Source: Cellulophaga fucicola (GTDB lineage: Bacteria; Bacteroidota; Bacteroidia; Flavobacteriales; Flavobacteriaceae). Taken from it: DNA of 64,000 nt. Below, piece by piece: positions 23,866-32,818 of the stretch. Below the pieces are notes generated by a model, which made no database searches, was not told where the DNA came from, and saw nothing but the letters and a program-made list of their open reading frames with translations. The stretch is taken from positions 1-64,000 of the forward strand of contig NZ_FPIY01000005.1 in the NCBI RefSeq assembly GCF_900119145.1. Direction: 5' to 3'. The translations under genes and the position numbers were made by a program. The stretch's first letter is position 1. The number at the start of each line of letters is the position of its first letter.

Positions 23866-25239
23866 CTAATTTACTGTTTTATTTTTCGAAAAAAGTAGTT
23901 TTTGTTTGTTTAGCCTAAGTATTTCGTATAATATGTAGCCTAAAATTAAGGTATACTCAATTGTTAGTATTCCTAAATGCTCTGTAAAATCTGGATTAGA
24001 GTATGCCCAATAGCTTAGAAATACAGCAGCAGACCATAAAATAGCATATCTAAACCTAGTAAATAGACTAAGTATTACTAAAGAAATAATGTACCAAGGA
24101 TGCACTGTTGTAGAGATAAAGTAATAAATGGTAAGTACCCAAAGCATACTAGTGAATAAGCTAGTTACTGTTTTGTTGCTCTTTAAAAAGGAGAAAAGTA
24201 AAACAACAGTAATGGTTATATAGGGCGATATTTTACCAAATGCTCTTATGGTTTCCCAGTTTTTATTACCATTAAACTCGGCTATTTTTTTTATGATATT
24301 ATAAATACTGGCATTAAACTCAAAATTACTAAACCAGAGTCCTATTGTAGTGGCGTAGTTATTTATAAATTCTGATGAATAGAAAGGAAGTAGTAAAGCA
24401 AGTATTGTAATGCCTATTATTGTATAAAACTGAATAGCTTTTTTAAATCCTAAATGTCTTAAAAATAGAGGTAAAAATATAAGCGGCACTAACTTTACAG
24501 CGATAGAAAAGGCTAGGATGGGAGCTGCTAAAATATATTTTTTTAGACTGATGAGATACATACTCCAGATAAAGAAAAATAGCATTACACCTTCAAAATG
24601 AAGATTCCCTGTAAGTTCTATAATTACTAATGGGTTTAAAAAGTACCAAAATATTAAGTGTGATGATAAATTTAATTTTAAAAGTAATTTTCTTCCAAAG
24701 TATACAATGCCAATATCTGCTAAAATAATAATTAAGCGCATTGTAACAATGCCGCCAATGGCACTTTTGCCAGAAAACAAAGCTGCTAAAGCAAATAACA
24801 GTTGATTTAAAGGAGGGTAGTTGCTAAAGTTTTTTGCGCTAATTTCTCCCATGCTAGCATACATCTGTGCAGCATTTTCTATGAGAATAGTGCCTTCTTC
24901 TATTATAGTGTTTGGGGTCTGTAAATAGGGGTTTATGCCTTGTAAAACTAATTCTCCGTCCCAGATAAATCTATGAAAATCTTGAGAGAGCATTGGTGTT
25001 ACAAACAAAAAAACAAATCTAAACAGTATACCTGCAGTTAGCAGTAGTTTAAAATTCCATTTTTCAAACTGAATAAGCTTGTAACAAAGAAAAAATAGAG
25101 CTGCAGCAAGCGTAATAAGTTTTGGAAAGTCTGTACGATCTAAGTAATAAGCAAAAGTGTAATAAAAAAGTAGACTAGCAACAAGTAACAGTATAGGTAT
25201 TTTATGTAGCCTATAGTATGATAAAATTTTTACTAGCAT
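23866..25239 (-). CDS. GT-C-type membrane glycosyltransferase (mannosyltransferase-like)
   Basis: 457 residues with about eleven hydrophobic helices. The first periplasmic loop holds QDFHRFIWDGELVLQGINPY (about 84-103). This resembles the conserved catalytic-loop motif (Asp, Trp-Asp-Gly, Gly-x-Asn-Pro-Tyr) of DUF2029/GT87 and MptB-like polyprenyl-phosphate-sugar transferases. VHPWYIISLVI near the C-terminus is also typical. It would move a sugar from a lipid carrier onto an envelope acceptor. It is last in the redox/glycosyltransferase operon, 85 bp after the preceding gene. Confidence 0.78.
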   Translation of the reverse strand: MLVKILSYYRLHKIPILLLVASLLFYYTFAYYLDRTDFPKLITLAAALFFLCYKLIQFEKWNFKLLLTAGILFRFVFLFVTPMLSQDFHRFIWDGELVLQGINPYLQTPNTIIEEGTILIENAAQMYASMGEISAKNFSNYPPLNQLLFALAALFSGKSAIGGIVTMRLIIILADIGIVYFGRKLLLKLNLSSHLIFWYFLNPLVIIELTGNLHFEGVMLFFFIWSMYLISLKKYILAAPILAFSIAVKLVPLIFLPLFLRHLGFKKAIQFYTIIGITILALLLPFYSSEFINNYATTIGLWFSNFEFNASIYNIIKKIAEFNGNKNWETIRAFGKISPYITITVVLLFSFLKSNKTVTSLFTSMLWVLTIYYFISTTVHPWYIISLVILSLFTRFRYAILWSAAVFLSYWAYSNPDFTEHLGILTIEYTLILGYILYEILRLNKQKLLFSKNKTVN

Positions 25240-25324
25240 TACTAAAATTATAATTTACACCGAATATCGGAAAAATAAAACAAAGCAAAGCAGTAGCTAT
25301 TTTTACGATAATATAAACTGCAAA

Positions 25325-26809
25325 TTAAGCTTTAGCTGTAAGTGAATTAAAGAAAACGTAACCAAATCCTAAGAACAACATAAAGTGGAATGGGAACAAT
25401 CCAAAATCGTTAAGAGGAATTGCAGAGTACATGCCAAATAAGAAATATAACATTAAACCAAATTCTAAAATCATATTTGGAGATAATTTTTTAGCAAGGT
25501 ATTTGTTGCCTTTCCAACTATCAGATATGTTATTAATATTAAATTTAGGAGTACGTACAAATTCACTTCTTTTACCTCTGTGACCTTCTAAGACAGCAAG
25601 TGTATTGTGCAAAGAAAAGCCTAGAGCAATAGAAAAGAATGTAAAGAAAAGCCTTATGTAATCTATAAATTTACTAAAGCTACTACCTTGTATACTTTTA
25701 AATGTAAACCAGTAGCAAACAAATAAAATTACAGTACTTAAAATAAAGAAGCTAGTTACTTCAAAAACCCATCCTAAAGATTCGTTTCTGTTTTTTATGT
25801 AAAGCATTGGTATGCTTAAAAGAGCAACTAGAAATACACATAAAAACATTGAGCTGTTTAATAAGTGCATTACACCGTGGAATTTAGTTTTAAAAGATAT
25901 GTTTTTAGCAGTAACAACGCTAACTACAGATTTTCTAAAGTTTTCTGCACCACCTTTATTCCATCTAAATTGTTGAGAACGAGCAGCAGAAATAACAACA
26001 GGTAATTCTGCAGGTGTTTCTACGTCTTCTAAATATTTAAATTTCCAGTTTTTTAATTGTGCACGGTAACTTAAGTCTAAATCTTCAGTTAGGGTATCGC
26101 CTTCCCAGTTACCAGCATCTATAATACAGGTCTTTCTCCAAATACCAGCAGTACCATTAAAGTTTATAAAGTGTCCTTTAGCGTTTCTACCAACTTGTTC
26201 TAATGTAAAGTGAGCATCTAAAGCAAAGGCTTGTATTCTTGTTAAAACAGAATAATCTCTGTTTATGTGTCCCCATCTAGTTTGTACAACTCCTATTTCT
26301 TCATCTTTAAAGTAAATAACAGTTTTCTTTAGCCAGTCAGAATCAGGTAAGAAATCGGCATCAAAAATGGCAATAAAATCACCTTTTGCAGTAATTAAAC
26401 CTTCTTTTAGAGCGCCAGCCTTATAACCTTGTCTGTTGGTTCTTCTAATATGTTGTATATCTAAACCAGTTTTTTGAAGCTCTTCAATTTGTTTAGCCGT
26501 ATCTATAACAGAATCATCTGTAGAGTCGTCTAAAACCTGAATTTCTAATTTACTAGTTGGATATTCTATTTTTGCTATATTCTCTAATAGTCTTTCAACT
26601 ACATATTCTTCATTATAAATAGGAAGTTGTATAGTCACTAAAGGAATTTCTTTGGCATCTAAAAAGTTAAATTTAGGGGCATCTTTATTTCTTCTTTTGT
26701 AACCTAAATAATTGACTAGCAGATTAAGTTGTGCTAAGCTGTAGAAAAAAATCAACAAAAGAGCTAAACTGTAGATACCAATAATTATGTATGTAATTGC
26801 AATTTCCAT
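25325..26809 (-). CDS. Processive family-2 glycosyltransferase (cellulose synthase-like)
   Basis: 494 residues. One N-terminal membrane segment is followed by a GT2 domain with the D, DxD, TED and QxxRW signature: DDSTDD (about 92), FDADFLPD (about 149), TEDLDLS (about 241) and QQFRWNKGG (about 282). Four or more C-terminal membrane helices follow. This is the arrangement of CESA-like polysaccharide or glycolipid synthases. There is no PilZ domain. It begins 2 bp after the neighbouring GT2 gene. The product polymer cannot be inferred. Confidence 0.88.
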   Translation of the reverse strand: MEIAITYIIIGIYSLALLLIFFYSLAQLNLLVNYLGYKRRNKDAPKFNFLDAKEIPLVTIQLPIYNEEYVVERLLENIAKIEYPTSKLEIQVLDDSTDDSVIDTAKQIEELQKTGLDIQHIRRTNRQGYKAGALKEGLITAKGDFIAIFDADFLPDSDWLKKTVIYFKDEEIGVVQTRWGHINRDYSVLTRIQAFALDAHFTLEQVGRNAKGHFINFNGTAGIWRKTCIIDAGNWEGDTLTEDLDLSYRAQLKNWKFKYLEDVETPAELPVVISAARSQQFRWNKGGAENFRKSVVSVVTAKNISFKTKFHGVMHLLNSSMFLCVFLVALLSIPMLYIKNRNESLGWVFEVTSFFILSTVILFVCYWFTFKSIQGSSFSKFIDYIRLFFTFFSIALGFSLHNTLAVLEGHRGKRSEFVRTPKFNINNISDSWKGNKYLAKKLSPNMILEFGLMLYFLFGMYSAIPLNDFGLFPFHFMLFLGFGYVFFNSLTAKA

Positions 26810-26811
26810 AT

Positions 26812-27501
26812 TTATTTAAAGCTGTATTTAAATATCCATCCAAGGATCTTTACACCGGCAAATATAGTACCTTTTACTGTGCCTGAGACCTTTGATACGC
26901 CAATTCTTTTTTTATAACGTACAGGAACCTCTATATATTTTAACTTTTTCTTTAGAATTTTAAGTTGCATTTCAACCGTCCACCCATAAGTTTTGTCTTG
27001 CATATCTAAGGCTAACAGGGTATTGTATTTAATAGCTCTAAATGGTCCAAGGTCAGTAAAATTAGCCCTAAAGAAGATTTTCATTAACACTGTGGCAAGT
27101 TTATTTCCAAAAACTTGCTGGGGTGTCATACTTCCTTTTTCTCTTAATTTTCTGGTGCGTGCGCCTACTACAAAATCTAAATTATTTTTTAGTATAGGTT
27201 CTACTATTTTTGTTAATTCTTCAGGATAATCTGAATAGTCTCCGTCAATAAATACGATGATATCTGGCTTGTTAGACTTTTTGGCTATATAATCCATACC
27301 TTTTAAACAGGCATAACCGTAACCTTTTCTAGTTTCTGTAAGCACGGTAGCACCTGCTTTTTCTGCATTTATAACGGTATCGTCTGTAGAATTATTATTA
27401 ACTACAATAATTTCAGAAACAGAGGAAGGTAATTCTTTTATAACTTTACCAATAGAATCGGCTTCATTATAAGCCGGAATAATTACGTTTATTTTTGTCA
27501 T
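26812..27501 (-). CDS. Family-2 glycosyltransferase (dolichyl-phosphate-mannose synthase-like)
   Basis: 229 residues of a soluble GT2 domain: NVIIPAYNEADSIGKVI at the N-terminus, NNNSTDDT, the metal-binding FIDGDYSDYPEEL and GARTRKLREKG. It lacks the C-terminal membrane helices of larger relatives. It resembles enzymes that load a sugar on polyprenyl phosphate, which would supply the GT-C enzyme in the same operon (inference). It overlaps the MORN-protein gene by one base. Confidence 0.87.
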   Translation of the reverse strand: MTKINVIIPAYNEADSIGKVIKELPSSVSEIIVVNNNSTDDTVINAEKAGATVLTETRKGYGYACLKGMDYIAKKSNKPDIIVFIDGDYSDYPEELTKIVEPILKNNLDFVVGARTRKLREKGSMTPQQVFGNKLATVLMKIFFRANFTDLGPFRAIKYNTLLALDMQDKTYGWTVEMQLKILKKKLKYIEVPVRYKKRIGVSKVSGTVKGTIFAGVKILGWIFKYSFK

Positions 27502-27980
27502 TACCTTAAATCGGATAAGTTATTTTCCTTTTTAAAACCGGCAAAACTAAACCATTCTTTGATCTTTTTACCATTTTCATATTTTTCTGCAGAGGATAAC
27601 TTTTCATTTTTATACTTTAAGCAGTATCCATTTTTAACATCATATGCTAATTGGCACTTATGATTTATTTTGCCATTGCTTGTATAAAACTGCCACCAAC
27701 CTGTTTTTTGGTCATTTTTAAAACGACCTTCTTTTTCTAGTTTTCCTTCTGGAGAGTAAAAGTACCAATACTTTTCTTTTCTGTTGTCTTTGTAATGTCC
27801 TTGTTTGGCTAATGATTTGTCTTCGTAATAGAATTTCCAAAAACCTTCTTTTACATTATTTTGTGTCCATCCCTCAGCTTTTATTGCTCCAGATGGGTAA
27901 AACTCTTTGTTGTATTTTTTAGAACCTGTACTTGTAACTACTGTTAATAATACAGAAACTAGGATTAAACGGAAAAACAT
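27501..27980 (-). CDS. Secreted MORN-repeat (YwqK-like) protein
   Basis: 159 residues with an N-terminal signal sequence (about 1-20). Repeats of the MORN/YwqK type follow: GFWKFYYEDKSLAKQGHYKD, KYWYFYSPEGKLEKEGRFK and GWWQFYTSNGKINHKCQL. Databases often name such proteins YwqK antitoxins, but nothing here supports a toxin-antitoxin role. It sits 4 bp after the polyferredoxin gene and 1 bp overlaps the GT2 gene, so it is part of the operon; function unknown. Confidence 0.8.
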   Translation of the reverse strand: MFFRLILVSVLLTVVTSTGSKKYNKEFYPSGAIKAEGWTQNNVKEGFWKFYYEDKSLAKQGHYKDNRKEKYWYFYSPEGKLEKEGRFKNDQKTGWWQFYTSNGKINHKCQLAYDVKNGYCLKYKNEKLSSAEKYENGKKIKEWFSFAGFKKENNLSDLR

Positions 27981-27984
27981 ACTT

Positions 27985-29565
27985 CTATTTTTTATTTACC
28001 AAATCCATTAAGTCAACATCGTTACCTAATAAAACTTCTGTAGGGTTAATACGTCCCTCTTCTGGTCCGTTTTCTAATTTTAAAACTCCACGAGGGCAAA
28101 CAGCAGAACATACACCACAACCAACACAACTAGAACGTACAATGTTTTCTCCTTTTTGCGCATAAGCACGTACATCTATACCTTGCTCACAATATGTAGA
28201 ACAGTTACCACAAGAAATACATTGGCCACCGTTTGTTGTAATTCTAAATCTAGATTTAAAACGCTGTACAAAACCTAAATAAGCCGCTAAAGGACAGCCA
28301 AATCTACACCATACTCTGTTTCCAAAAATTGGGTAGAATCCTGTACCAATAACACCTGCGAAAATTGCACCTATTAAAAGGCTGTATACGTTTTGTACTG
28401 TTTGTGTTTTTATGCCTAATACGGTACTAGATTCTGCAAAGAAACTGTAAAGTGTCATAAGCGTCATACCAACTGCAAAAACAAGTACGGCGTGTATTAA
28501 CCAACGTTCTACTTTCCAAGAAAATAAAGATTTGCTAGAGTGTTGTCTGTATGGATCTCCTAATGTCTCGGCTAAACCACCACAACCACAAACCCAAGAA
28601 CAGTACCATCTTTTACCAAAGAAATAAACCATTACAGGTACAATTACAAGGGTTAGTACTATACCCCAAACAAGAATAAATATTCCTATTCCGCCATTTG
28701 CTATAAGATCTTTTAAATTCCATTGAAAAAAGAAATCATAATCTAGCGGAAACGCATTTTTAAAATCATAATACGGCATTTGTAAGCGCACCATAATTTC
28801 AGGAATTAAGAATGCAAATACAATCTGAAAAAACAATACAGATGTTGTACGGAATATTTGGTACATATTGTGTCTGTATTTAATGTACATACGCACAGCC
28901 ATAACAGCCATAACAACACAGTACATAAATCCGTAAACAAACCAATGACCTGCAGGGTTTCCACTAAGGGCTTCACTAATAGGGTCTACTAAAAATGTCC
29001 AGTTTACAGCATATTCAGAAAAGAAATAAAGTATAATATAAAAGCTTACTAGAAAGAAAAAAACAAGCCAGGCAACTAAGCCGCGATTTGTAGCACTTTG
29101 TAGGTAAATACCATCATTCTTTATTCCTTTTTTACCAAGTAAAACAATGTTGGGAAGTATAAAAAGTAGTGCGCCAATTATACCTAGTCCAAAGGTTAAA
29201 AACCACATAGTGCCTTTGTTTTCTGGAATAAAACCATAACTAGAAGATTTTCTAATTGCAGCAGCCATATTATCACCGCTTGCGTAAACCTTTTTGCCCC
29301 ACTCTTTGTTTTTTATGTGTATAGCATTGGCACTTTCTATTGCGTCTTCTAATACAGGAGCTAAAAACGTTGAGCTAGAAAAATCTTTGTTTATTATTTT
29401 AGAGCTAAGGTCTTTAATTAAGATATCACTTTTAATACCTTGACTCGTAATAATTTCATCAAAACCTTTTTGGTCTACTTTAAAATTCCCTAAAAAAGGT
29501 GTTGCTGCAAAAATGCCTAATCCTACTAAGAATATAACAAGGCCTAAATATTTAATTGTCTTCAT
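27985..29565 (-). CDS. Membrane-bound polyferredoxin (NosR/NapH/CcoG-like)
   Basis: 526 residues. About six to eight membrane helices are interrupted by Cys motifs WYCSWVCGCGG and CRFGCPL. The C-terminus carries two [4Fe-4S] ferredoxin motifs, CISCGNCSTYC and CVGCGVCSAVCP. An N-terminal periplasmic region (about 30-110) precedes the helices. The fold passes electrons across or along the inner membrane. It is 11 bp downstream of the FAD oxidoreductase, which probably feeds it. The terminal acceptor is not evident. Confidence 0.87.
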   Translation of the reverse strand: MKTIKYLGLVIFLVGLGIFAATPFLGNFKVDQKGFDEIITSQGIKSDILIKDLSSKIINKDFSSSTFLAPVLEDAIESANAIHIKNKEWGKKVYASGDNMAAAIRKSSSYGFIPENKGTMWFLTFGLGIIGALLFILPNIVLLGKKGIKNDGIYLQSATNRGLVAWLVFFFLVSFYIILYFFSEYAVNWTFLVDPISEALSGNPAGHWFVYGFMYCVVMAVMAVRMYIKYRHNMYQIFRTTSVLFFQIVFAFLIPEIMVRLQMPYYDFKNAFPLDYDFFFQWNLKDLIANGGIGIFILVWGIVLTLVIVPVMVYFFGKRWYCSWVCGCGGLAETLGDPYRQHSSKSLFSWKVERWLIHAVLVFAVGMTLMTLYSFFAESSTVLGIKTQTVQNVYSLLIGAIFAGVIGTGFYPIFGNRVWCRFGCPLAAYLGFVQRFKSRFRITTNGGQCISCGNCSTYCEQGIDVRAYAQKGENIVRSSCVGCGVCSAVCPRGVLKLENGPEEGRINPTEVLLGNDVDLMDLVNKK

Positions 29566-29576
29566 TTTTTTATTGA

Positions 29577-30920
29577 TTAAGCGATGTTGAATATTCTTTT
29601 TAAACTTTTCTTTTTTACTGATAAGCTAGTGTTAAATTCAGCATTGTATTTTGCTAAAATTTCTGTTTCGTATTGCTTATAAAATTCTGGGTCAAAATTG
29701 GCATCTTTTAAATATTGAAGCACATATTCTACTTCCTTTTTCTGGGTAAGCCACTTGTTAAAAACTTCGTGCCTCATGCGAATACCAAATGTGTTTATGC
29801 CTAAGAATTCTTTAGTGTCTTTATGGTAAGCAATTGTAATACATATTTTTTCTTTAGAATGTCTCCAGTGAAAATGAGCTTCGTGATCTTGTTTGCTACG
29901 TTCACTAAATACCCATCCGTAGGTTTGGTATTCTACATCTAAAAATTTAGCTGAGTTAAACCAGTGTCCTGGTTTGTATTCTGTTTGGTTACCACAAATA
30001 GTTTGTGCAAGAGTTTCTCCCATCATTCTTCCTGTATACCAAACTGCTTCAATTGGTCTTCTGTTGTCTATGCCTTGGTGTTGCTCTGCGCAATCTCCAA
30101 TAGCATAAATGTCTTTAATATTGGTTTCTAAAAGTCTGTTTACTTTTACGCCTCTACCTAATTCTATACCAGATTCTTTTAAAAACTCTACGTTTGGAGA
30201 TACACCTGCTGTAAGGCCAACAACGCTACATTCTATAGTTTCTCCTTTATCTGTAGTAATGGCTTTTACCCTACCGTTTTCATCAGAAATAATTTCTACT
30301 AAATTGGTGTTTAGGCGTAAATCTATATGGTGTTCTAGAATGTGCTCGTTAATAAGTTCAGATTCACCCTTAGGTAAAACGCCATTCCAAAAACTATTCT
30401 CTCTAACTAAAAAAGTAACTGGTATTTTGCGACTGCGGAGCATTTCAGCCATTTCTATACCAATTAATCCGCCACCTACTATTACAGCTCTTTTACAAGT
30501 TTTGTTGTCAGGAGCATTTTCTTGTAATTGTTCTAAATCTTGTTTAGAGTATAGGCCTTGAACGCCTTTTAAATCTTGTCCAGGCCATCCAAATTTGTTT
30601 GGTTTTGAGCCAGTTGCAATAATTAATTTATCATAAGAAATAGAAGAGTTTTCTAAGTCTACTTTTTTATTTGCGTGGTCTACATTGCTAACATATCCTT
30701 TCACAAGATCTATTCTGTTTTTTTTCCAGAACCAATTTTCATAAGGCTGCGTATGCTCAAATTTCATATGTCCCATATAAACATACATAAGCGCAGTTCT
30801 AGAAAAGAAGTACTCGGATTCGGCAGAAATAATTGTAATTTTTTTGTCAGATAATTTACGAATGTGTCTTGCAGCTGTTACGCCAGCAATACCATTTCCA
30901 ATAATAACAATGTGTTCCAT
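29577..30920 (-). CDS. NAD(P)H/FAD-dependent oxidoreductase
   Basis: 447 residues. The FAD motif IIGNGIAGVTAARHI is at the N-terminus, the NAD(P) motif RAVIVGGGLIGIEMAEML at about 163-180, and IYAIGDCAEQHQG closes the FAD site. The layout is that of rubredoxin or nitrite reductase NADH-binding subunits. A longer C-terminal part (about 320-447) has no known motif. It is the first gene of the six-gene operon and the likely electron donor to the polyferredoxin. Confidence 0.87.
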   Translation of the reverse strand: MEHIVIIGNGIAGVTAARHIRKLSDKKITIISAESEYFFSRTALMYVYMGHMKFEHTQPYENWFWKKNRIDLVKGYVSNVDHANKKVDLENSSISYDKLIIATGSKPNKFGWPGQDLKGVQGLYSKQDLEQLQENAPDNKTCKRAVIVGGGLIGIEMAEMLRSRKIPVTFLVRENSFWNGVLPKGESELINEHILEHHIDLRLNTNLVEIISDENGRVKAITTDKGETIECSVVGLTAGVSPNVEFLKESGIELGRGVKVNRLLETNIKDIYAIGDCAEQHQGIDNRRPIEAVWYTGRMMGETLAQTICGNQTEYKPGHWFNSAKFLDVEYQTYGWVFSERSKQDHEAHFHWRHSKEKICITIAYHKDTKEFLGINTFGIRMRHEVFNKWLTQKKEVEYVLQYLKDANFDPEFYKQYETEILAKYNAEFNTSLSVKKKSLKRIFNIA

Positions 30921-31085
30921 AGATTTAAAATAATAGTGTCTCTGTCGTGCTTAAATAGCTAAACTTAACTGAGAGTAGGTTATTTATATGTTTTCTAAAT
31001 AAGAATAAACTTGATTTCTTTCTGTTATGAAAATGTGATACTTAACCAGTTTCTTTGCTTCAGATAAAATAAAGATAATGATGTA

Positions 31086-31100
31086 TGTTTTGTTAAAACA
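31086..31100. promoter_or_regulatory. Palindrome in the divergent promoter region
   Basis: TGTTTT-GTT-AAAACA is a perfect 6-bp inverted repeat. It is also nested in wider arms, TATG and CATA, and lies 36 bp before the DUF547 gene. It could be an operator for one or both divergent transcription units at 30920 and 31136. The rest of the 215-bp gap shows nothing recognisable. Confidence 0.25.
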
Positions 31101-31135
31101 GATCGACATACTTATTAAATAACATCAATCATATT

Positions 31136-31855
31136 ATGAAAAATACTATTAAAATAATGGTAATACTCTTCTTTTTAAGTATTACATCTATTCATTCTCA
31201 GGATACAAATCAGTTTTTCACTAAAGCTAATACTTTTTTTAATACTTATGTGGCTAATGGTAAAGTAGCATATAAGGATATAAAGACAAACCCAGCATTA
31301 TTAAACGAACTGGTTACAGAAATTGTATCTATACAGGTAACAAAAAGTAAGTCGGCAGAATACCAAGCCTTTTGGATTAATGCTTACAATATATCGGTAA
31401 TTAAAAATGTAGTAGATAACTATCCTCTAAAATCTCCGCTAGATAAAGCTGGTTTTTTTGATAAAATAAAGCATACAGTAGCTGGTAAGAATTTAACTTT
31501 AAATGATATGGAACATAAGATGTTACGTGCTGTTTTTCCTAAAGAGCCGCGTTTTCATTTTGTACTGGTTTGTGCGGGCTTAGGTTGCCCTCCTATTATT
31601 AACGAGGCCTATATGCCTAATATGTTAGAAGATCAACTACAGATACAAACCCAAATAGCGATTAATAATCCAAATTTTATAATGGTAAACAAGAACAAGG
31701 TAAAGCTTTCTCAGATTTTTGAGTGGTACAAAGGAGATTTTACACAAGACGGTAAATCATTGGTAGATTTTATAAACCTATATAGAAAAGAAAAAATAGA
31801 TGCTAAAGCAAAAGTGTCTTATTATCCATACGATTGGACATTAAACAAGCAGTAA
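31136..31855 (+). CDS. Secreted DUF547 protein
   Basis: 239 residues with a signal peptide ending IHSQ (about residue 22). DUF547 landmarks are AFWINAYNISVIKNVVDNYP, NDMEHKMLR, PRFHFVLVCAGLGCPP and the closing YYPYDWTLN. The biochemical function of DUF547 is unknown. A paralogue sits at 37530-38282 in the arsenosugar-like cluster. It probably heads a transcript with the outer-membrane protein 40 bp downstream. Confidence 0.87.
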   Translation: MKNTIKIMVILFFLSITSIHSQDTNQFFTKANTFFNTYVANGKVAYKDIKTNPALLNELVTEIVSIQVTKSKSAEYQAFWINAYNISVIKNVVDNYPLKSPLDKAGFFDKIKHTVAGKNLTLNDMEHKMLRAVFPKEPRFHFVLVCAGLGCPPIINEAYMPNMLEDQLQIQTQIAINNPNFIMVNKNKVKLSQIFEWYKGDFTQDGKSLVDFINLYRKEKIDAKAKVSYYPYDWTLNKQ

Positions 31856-31895
31856 TTACATTAAAAAACAAATAACAATCAACAACAATACAATT

Positions 31896-32771
31896 ATGAA
31901 ACAAATAAAAACAATAGCCTTAGTATTAGGTTTGCTAACTGCGTTTTCAGGATATTCACAGGAAGAAGATGATGATCAAAAGAGTAATATACAACAGTAC
32001 ACACCATCCAAATTAATAGGGAAGGGACAGTTTGATATTAAATGGTTTAATAATATTTACACAGAAACAAGAAGTACATTTACAAGTGGTGAGCAGCCAA
32101 GACAAACATTTTTTACATCTACTTTAGAAGGGTATACCGGTGTTGGAGAAAACAATAGATGGAATGTTGGTGTAATACTTAAAATACGTTCTAATACCAT
32201 AAATGGTACTGAAACTTTAGATGCTTTAAAATTTAAGAGCGAAGATGGTATTTCTAGAGCAGGCTTAACATCTTTTGCACCCTCTGTAAAGTTTGTGCCT
32301 TTTGAGTCCGTTGGTAATTTTTCAATACAGAGTTCTTTATATATCCCTTTGGTAGATAATGAAACTGAGAATGGTGTTTTTCTAGATCAAAACGGATTTA
32401 TTTGGCAAAACAGATTTTTCTATGATTATACTTTTCCAGGAGATAAGTGGCAGCTGTTCACAGAGTTAAATACAGAGCTTAATTTTGGCGACAAAGAAAA
32501 AAGTTTTGCGAATAACAGTTTAGGGTTAACGCCAGGTGTTTTTCTAAGTTATTTTCCGGCAAATAAGTTTACAGTTTTAGCTTTAGCACAACACTCACAA
32601 CGTATAGATTTAGGTAACAATTTTAGTCAGAATTACACAGCCTTAGGTGGTGGTGCAAAGTACCAGCTTACAAATGCACTTAACTTAGAATTGTTGTATA
32701 CTAACTTTGTTGGAGGAGATAATACAGGACTTGGAGAAACATTTAACTTAGGACTTAGAGCAATTTTCTAG
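31896..32771 (+). CDS. Outer-membrane beta-barrel-like protein
   Basis: 291 residues. A signal peptide ends YSQ near residue 22, followed by an acidic stretch (EEDDDQKS). The rest is amphipathic beta-strand pattern ending in an aromatic residue (FNLGLRAIF), as in outer-membrane barrels. No specific family is recognised. It follows the DUF547 gene by 40 bp. Confidence 0.75.
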   Translation: MKQIKTIALVLGLLTAFSGYSQEEDDDQKSNIQQYTPSKLIGKGQFDIKWFNNIYTETRSTFTSGEQPRQTFFTSTLEGYTGVGENNRWNVGVILKIRSNTINGTETLDALKFKSEDGISRAGLTSFAPSVKFVPFESVGNFSIQSSLYIPLVDNETENGVFLDQNGFIWQNRFFYDYTFPGDKWQLFTELNTELNFGDKEKSFANNSLGLTPGVFLSYFPANKFTVLALAQHSQRIDLGNNFSQNYTALGGGAKYQLTNALNLELLYTNFVGGDNTGLGETFNLGLRAIF

Positions 32772-32818
32772 TAGCTATTATTAAATAACGTATTTTAGGA
32801 GGCTTAAAATTATAGTTT

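Noticed and set aside
25260-25270. CCGAATATCGG dyad as a terminator of the glycosyltransferase operon
   Set aside because: Stem of only four base pairs with no clear T tract; the operon may continue into the GT-C gene.
27501-27980. YwqK antitoxin of a toxin-antitoxin pair
   Set aside because: The name derives from MORN-type repeats; the protein is exported and no toxin-like partner is adjacent.
32797-32802. AGGAGG as a working Shine-Dalgarno for the GH113-like gene
   Set aside because: It is 16 bp from the GTG start, too far, and genes in this window do not use such sites.
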